Assembly (NCBI GenBank): GCA_947179155.2
Contig: OX359278.1
Span: 25,677,797-25,741,796 of the forward strand
Direction: 5' to 3'
Length of the DNA: 64,000 nt
Source: Hedera helix
Taxonomy: Eukaryota; Streptophyta; Magnoliopsida; Apiales; Araliaceae
Shown: one piece after another, positions 59,389 to 64,000 of the stretch
Position numbering within the stretch: position 1 is the stretch's first letter
Layout: each line of letters starts with the position of its first letter
Made by a program: the position numbers and the translations under genes
Notes under the pieces: model-generated
Database searches by the model: none
Told to the model about the DNA's origin: nothing
Seen by the model: only the letters and a program-made list of their open reading frames with translations

Positions 59389-62099
59389 ATTCAAAGAATA
59401 CGATTGCGAGTCCCAAAAAGGGTAGGGACGATCTTGGCTGCTTAATGTTATGTCTTGTTTTATTTTTCTATGCATAATGTTTTCTTGTATAAAAAAAACA
59501 AAAAATAAAAAAACAAAAAAAAAAAATAAAAACAAAAAAAAGCAATCTTGTGTGCTATTGAGGGCGTGAACTACGTAAGACCTGGTCTCCTCTTCCTATA
59601 GGAGTACGTAGGCAGCCACTTTAGCGCGATCTAATCCTTGTGAAATCCATAGAACCCTTCGATAGTTTTACAATCAACGATCAATGACTCAGATGACCTA
59701 TCATCCTGTCAACACATCGGAGTACACTTCATACCTGATCAAAGGCAAAGGATTCTTGGATTCCCAGCATCTCATCAGCCCACCTGTCAAAGACACCATG
59801 AAGCGATGGCCCTGACGACTATCAAGGATGGGGCATTTTCGAAATCGATGACGACTCGTCACTGGGGCATTCATCAACCATCCATGGAAGGATAGTGCAC
59901 AACGCGACATCTATGGTGCGATCCCATCTGCGTATGACAACATCATCAGAGCTGTACGATCAATTGGTCTCTTCCAATCAGAGTCTTTTCAGAATACGAT
60001 GACCCGCAGGTAAGGTACAACTTTTTCCATCTTTTTATTTCTTTCCTGTCTCCCTGTACATATATTAAGATTGCACATAGTTTAACTCTAACATTACTTT
60101 TGGAAAGAGAAATTTTTATTTGACTTGTTAGGAATCGAATTAATTATGACAAGCATCCGTGGAGCAGACTCATGAGTATGATTAGACGATTAAAACTATT
60201 CAACAAAGACCTGATTTTGAAGTGTCGTTTGAAGCAAAATCCACCTCATAGGCAAGTCTGCACTTTGCGTTTGCGCCAACTTTCAGATGTGGGGTATAAA
60301 GCTATGACGACAATGATGACAGTTGATGCGGAGTCGGAGGGTAAATAAAAGTGAGTCAAATGTCTCGAATCGTGACCTGGGTTATTCAAGTAATTAAGCC
60401 TGAGGGGTGTCTTCACACCTGGCGCCCTAAAGTCGTCTAATTTAGGAGTCGTCGGCCCAACGCTCGTTACATGGGTAACTCAGAGCCTAAGAAAATGAGC
60501 ATTACAGCTGTAGAGACCTGAGCAGATTCGAATCGTGGCATGTGTTATTCGAGTAATTAAGCCTGAAAGGTGTCTCTACACCTGGTGCCCTAAAGTCGTC
60601 CGATTTGGGAGTCACCGGCCCATCGCTTGTTACATGGGTAACTCAAGCTTAAGAAAACGAATCTTGCACAGAGTCAGACAAGGAATAAATGCGGTAAATC
60701 ACTTAACTTATATCGAAGCGTGGCCTTTGTTACTCAAGCAAGTAAACCCGAAGGGGTGTCTTTACACCTAATGCCCTAAAGCCGCCTGGTTTGGGAATCA
60801 TTGGTCCAAAACTCATTAAATGGGTAACTCTGAATAGCCTAAGAAAATGAGACAAGTTAAGTAGACATGAAAAGGGAAATGCGGAGTCGAAAAAGAGAAA
60901 AAGAAAAAAAATGTTCGACCAGAGGAGAAACAGCTCATCTAAAGTCACGAAAAAGAGGCCCCTAATTGAAGGATGTATCGCACAGTGCACTTGCCATATG
61001 ACGTTAATTCTGTGAATAACGATAGCGAGAATGAAGACGGAATACCTTTGATAAATGAAGGTAGTTTTTGAATTTAATCATACTCACGTATATTGACCAT
61101 GAATGCTTAAATGTTTTATTATGATTTCATAACTCGTCAAATGAAAAAAAAGAAGTGAAATCGAGAATGACTTAGTACATTCACAATTCATTCAATGTCA
61201 AGTTAATACACTCACGATTCACGAAAAAAAAAAAAGATCCATCTCGATGTCAAATTTCTTTTACGATAAAACGAAAACATCACGGACACGAGCTAAATTG
61301 CAAAATCATGAGTATTCCATTTTATATGCTTTACTGTCAAGATTTTAGCAATTCTTATATCGGAGTTAACCCCGCCGACCCGAACCGTCGAGCATTTAGC
61401 GTTTGTTACTTGTGTAGGATATGAATCGGTGTGGGTAACTCGTCCTGACCAACGAAGCAACTTTCCCATGCGAATCCTTGATAAGAACACAAGTAAAGGC
61501 TGGGGCATGTTGGAAATTACGAAAATGAAGGAAGCCCAGATCTGTATCAGACTCCTCATCAACGAACTTTCCCCCACGATCATCAATAGATTTTAACGAA
61601 CTCAGCCTAATGTATGCTGACATTACCTCGATACTTAAGCGACCATATGTAAGAGCGATATAATTCCTAAAGTCAGAGCTGATCAATTAAAAAGGCGAGG
61701 GAGCCCTGGATGAGGAGCCCTGGATAAGTCGATGGGGCATTCGAAATGACAGATACAATTGCCCAACAGAGAAACGATCAGGGGCATGCGATTCAACGAA
61801 CCAACCTTGAAGTCCAGAAACTGTACTCCCAAATAAGGCATGGCACAACTGAGTAGTCAAAAAGAACAACACGTGAAAAATTGTATCATTCGACTAAACA
61901 GGGGTCATTTCCTTCCAAGCATATCTATTGATCCATGCATAACATCTGCGCATCTATGTATATATCAAAATAAAATATACACGAAAGGAAAATCACAGGT
62001 ACAAGACTATCGGCGTCACGAGTACCGGTGCCATTTATCGGAAGGACATGGCAGCGGGAAACTTCCACCATCCGATGCGCCCAGAATCTATGGAACATC
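59389..62099 (+). other. Noncoding 3' part of the Tat/Ogre-type element
   Basis: An A-rich tract (59488-59541) is followed by GTACGTAGGCAGCC, scattered TGGGGCAT motifs (59830, 59863, 61503, 61731), the 165-180 bp tandem triplication below and a short GGAGCCCTGGAT duplication (61699-61724). I see no pol motif in any frame. Frames such as 61840-62241 lack family features. Confidence 0.5.
60369..60860 (+). repeat. Three tandem units of about 163-180 bp
   Basis: Units start near 60369, 60532 and 60712. Each has a TTATTC..GTAATTAAGCCTGA head, GGTGTCTNNACACCT, GCCCTAAAGTCG, a GGCCCA block and TACATGGGTAACTC, with divergence rising toward the third. Each unit contains the short inverted repeat GGTGTC/ACACC. 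Confidence 0.85.
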
Positions 62100-64000
62100 T
62101 GTTGGTTTGCAAAAATATGGCATACATATAATCAAATTATATAAGCGCAACGGAAGCAATAAAAATCAGATTTTAAAATTTTTGTACAAACCAATAATCC
62201 GGATCTTTCTTATACGACTATTATTAATTGAGAAAGGATAAAAGAATTTATACCTTTGTAGAACCAAGCTTCCACGGGTACAAGTTCATCTCCCTTTAAT
62301 CCTTCACGTTCTTCTTCAAATTCACCGATTAGATTCCACGGATCAATGTTAGCTCCCCAAGTGTTGAGCCTCTAGAGGTGATCCACCAAGAGATCTATAA
62401 ATTAAAGAAGTGGATCTTGGTTTCTCCAAACCATGGGTGACTAGCCCTAATTCTCTCTCTCTCTCTAACTCTTAGATCTAGAGAATTATGGAGTACTCTC
62501 TCTAATCTAATGAAAGAGTGTGTAACCTTGATCTATGATAAGACTCATCTTATTTATAGATCTAGCCAACCCTCCTAAACTATTTAGGATTAGGGTTTTA
62601 ATTTAATTTCCAATTTGATTAGGAACTAAATTAATTAATTACAATTCCTAAACCATTTAAGAACTTAATTATTTAATGAGAGTACTTCTTATTAATTAAT
62701 TACTAAACCATTTAGTAACTTAATTAATTATTATAATTATAATTCCTAAACTATTTTGGAACTTAATTATTTAATAATAATATTACTACTTATTAATTAA
62801 TTCCTAAACCATTTAGGAACTAAATAATAATACTAGCAGTAATAATAATAATAAAAATAATAGTAATAATAATAATAAGACTCCTCTTATTAATTTATAA
62901 TTAGTATTTCTAAAATACTAAATTATAAATATTAAGCTATTTAATGTATTCTATCATCATAGTATAAATTAAATATACTTAATTTATTATTACAATTATG
63001 CCATCAACTTCTAAAATAAATATTACTCTTTTGCGGTGTGACCCTTTAGGTTCTCCATATTAAACCGGTTGTATAATAAATAAATTAGAACAATTCTAAT
63101 TCATTTATTACGAATTAACTCTTGAATTCAGAATAAATAATTATTCCACAATAAGGGTAAGCCCCCTTAGCGATTAGTCGACTTTCCAGATAATATAGAT
63201 TTCAACATTTAATCGTAAAAGAACCTTTCAGCAAATAGTTACCGTACAATTCAATCCTTCTACCATACAATGTCCCAATCAAATATAAGATACGGAATTT
63301 CTGTCAAGTCTTATTTATTTGATTATATGCATTTCAATTCACAAATACACAACTCTAGTTAATGTAAATTAGAAACTCCTTTCTAATTCCATTCAACCCT
63401 GGCCAGGGATTTCTGAGTTGTCACTTATTGAATCGCATAGGACATTCTCTCCCTTTACTGGAAGTGGTAGATTCCTTGTTGATCATTCATCTATCTCCAT
63501 ATGTACCTTATTATACCCAATCATATCCTTTGATATACCGATAGGTCTTAAGGAATATGTCAAAGTATAACTTAGTACACACAAGATACTAAGATGATCT
63601 CAAGTCTAAGGATCACTTGTACGACTATCACATAAGGAACTCCTATTGACAGACAAGTAAAACTCCATTAGGTGTTCCTTGAGCGAGTTACGTTCAGTGA
63701 ACTTATTCTCTAATAAGCACCTACATACTTGCTTTAGTGTCTCTACACAAATGATTATGAGATCAATCATCCTCTTCATAAGAGCAAGCATAGTATGTAC
63801 TAATCTATCCGGATCTACTAATCCCCTTTTTAGTGATCCAACGATTAGGAACAATTTTAGTTTTGAGTTGTCTTGAATTTAGATCTCATTAGCATGATCC
63901 TTATCATGGTTCTAAAAGTATTGCTCAAAACTATGGGTTTATCCATTTAATTAATTCAAGTAATTAATCATGAATAAAGAAATGCCTTGATACTTTTATT
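62100..64000 (-). repeat. Second copy of the Copia-like LTR, inverted, cut by window end
   Basis: Minus-sense sequence matches 7281-7899 plus 26364-27618 throughout, with small indels. Its 3' terminus (minus sense ...CCAACA) is at 62100. About 95 bp of its start lie beyond 64000. The TATA box is at 62551-62558 (minus). No primer site follows its 3' end, so it too may be a solo LTR. It has a CT run at 62452-62465. Confidence 0.85.

Larger units (their letters stand above)
54455..62099 (+). mobile_element. Tat/Ogre-type element, gag only, 3' end not seen
   Basis: It begins TGTAGACACCC at 54455 inside Athila element 2 (candidate target repeat TGTCC at 54450-54454). It has a 2 kb LTR, a tRNA-Arg-like primer site, a leader, a Tat-lineage gag (57278-59388), then about 2.7 kb of noncoding sequence with GTACGTAGGCAGCC (59604-59617) and TGGGGCAT motifs common in Ogre-like elements. 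No protease, RT, RNase H or integrase was seen. A Copia-like LTR cuts it at 62100, so pol or a 3' LTR beyond the window cannot be excluded. Confidence 0.7.

Overview
The window looks like repeat-dense, heterochromatin-like DNA of a flowering plant, most likely a eudicot. The supporting signs are plant-type Ty3/Gypsy lineages (Athila, Tat/Ogre, Tekay-type chromovirus), Copia-like LTRs, a LINE fragment, small inverted-repeat elements, plant-type primer sites (tRNA-Asp, initiator tRNA-Met, tRNA-Arg), high A+T and long AT-rich microsatellites. I see no intact host gene. The only host-gene trace is the last two exons of a mitochondrial pyruvate dehydrogenase E2-like gene, carrying a frameshift. Family names come from motif recognition, not a database search.

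Layout. 1-4735: minus-strand Athila-like element that has lost RT, RNase H and integrase. 4740-28240: remnant of a Tat-lineage element (second RNase H and integrase on the plus strand, a spliced antisense gene on the minus strand), split by three nested insertions. These are a 1.9 kb solo Copia-like LTR (7281-27618), inside it a 3.3 kb solo LTR (7900-26363, TSD TCTAC), and inside that a 15.2 kb tandem array (8802-23976, TSD ATGTT). The array is five nearly identical 2,823-bp LTRs separated by four identical-length 265-bp spacers. Each spacer keeps a primer-binding site and a polypurine tract but no coding sequence.

28241-31395: LTR-like remnants. 31396-41245: a full-length but decayed Tekay-type chromovirus (TSD ATTGA), the coding-capable relative of the array. 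41251-45000: AT-rich DNA with two inverted-repeat elements next to microsatellites. 45370-45682: the E2 pseudogene fragment. 45745-46468: LINE 3' end. 46469-48782: LTR-like and unclassified repeats. 48783-54454: a second Athila-like element (minus) with a long open RT-RNase H frame, cut at 54455 by a Tat/Ogre-type element. That element carries a 2 kb LTR, a tRNA-Arg-like primer site and gag, but no visible pol (54455-62099). 62100-64000: another copy of the Copia-like LTR family, inverted.

How the parts relate. The decayed chromovirus shows what the array lost. Everything between a TAAGTAT at the gag start and a TAAGTAT at the pol end is absent from the array spacers, consistent with deletion between short direct repeats followed by amplification as an LTR-spacer tandem. 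The array could move only with proteins supplied in trans. Its LTRs are far more alike than the two LTRs of the chromovirus, so it is the youngest layer. The short open frames repeated every 3,088 bases in the array are LTR sequence and not genes.
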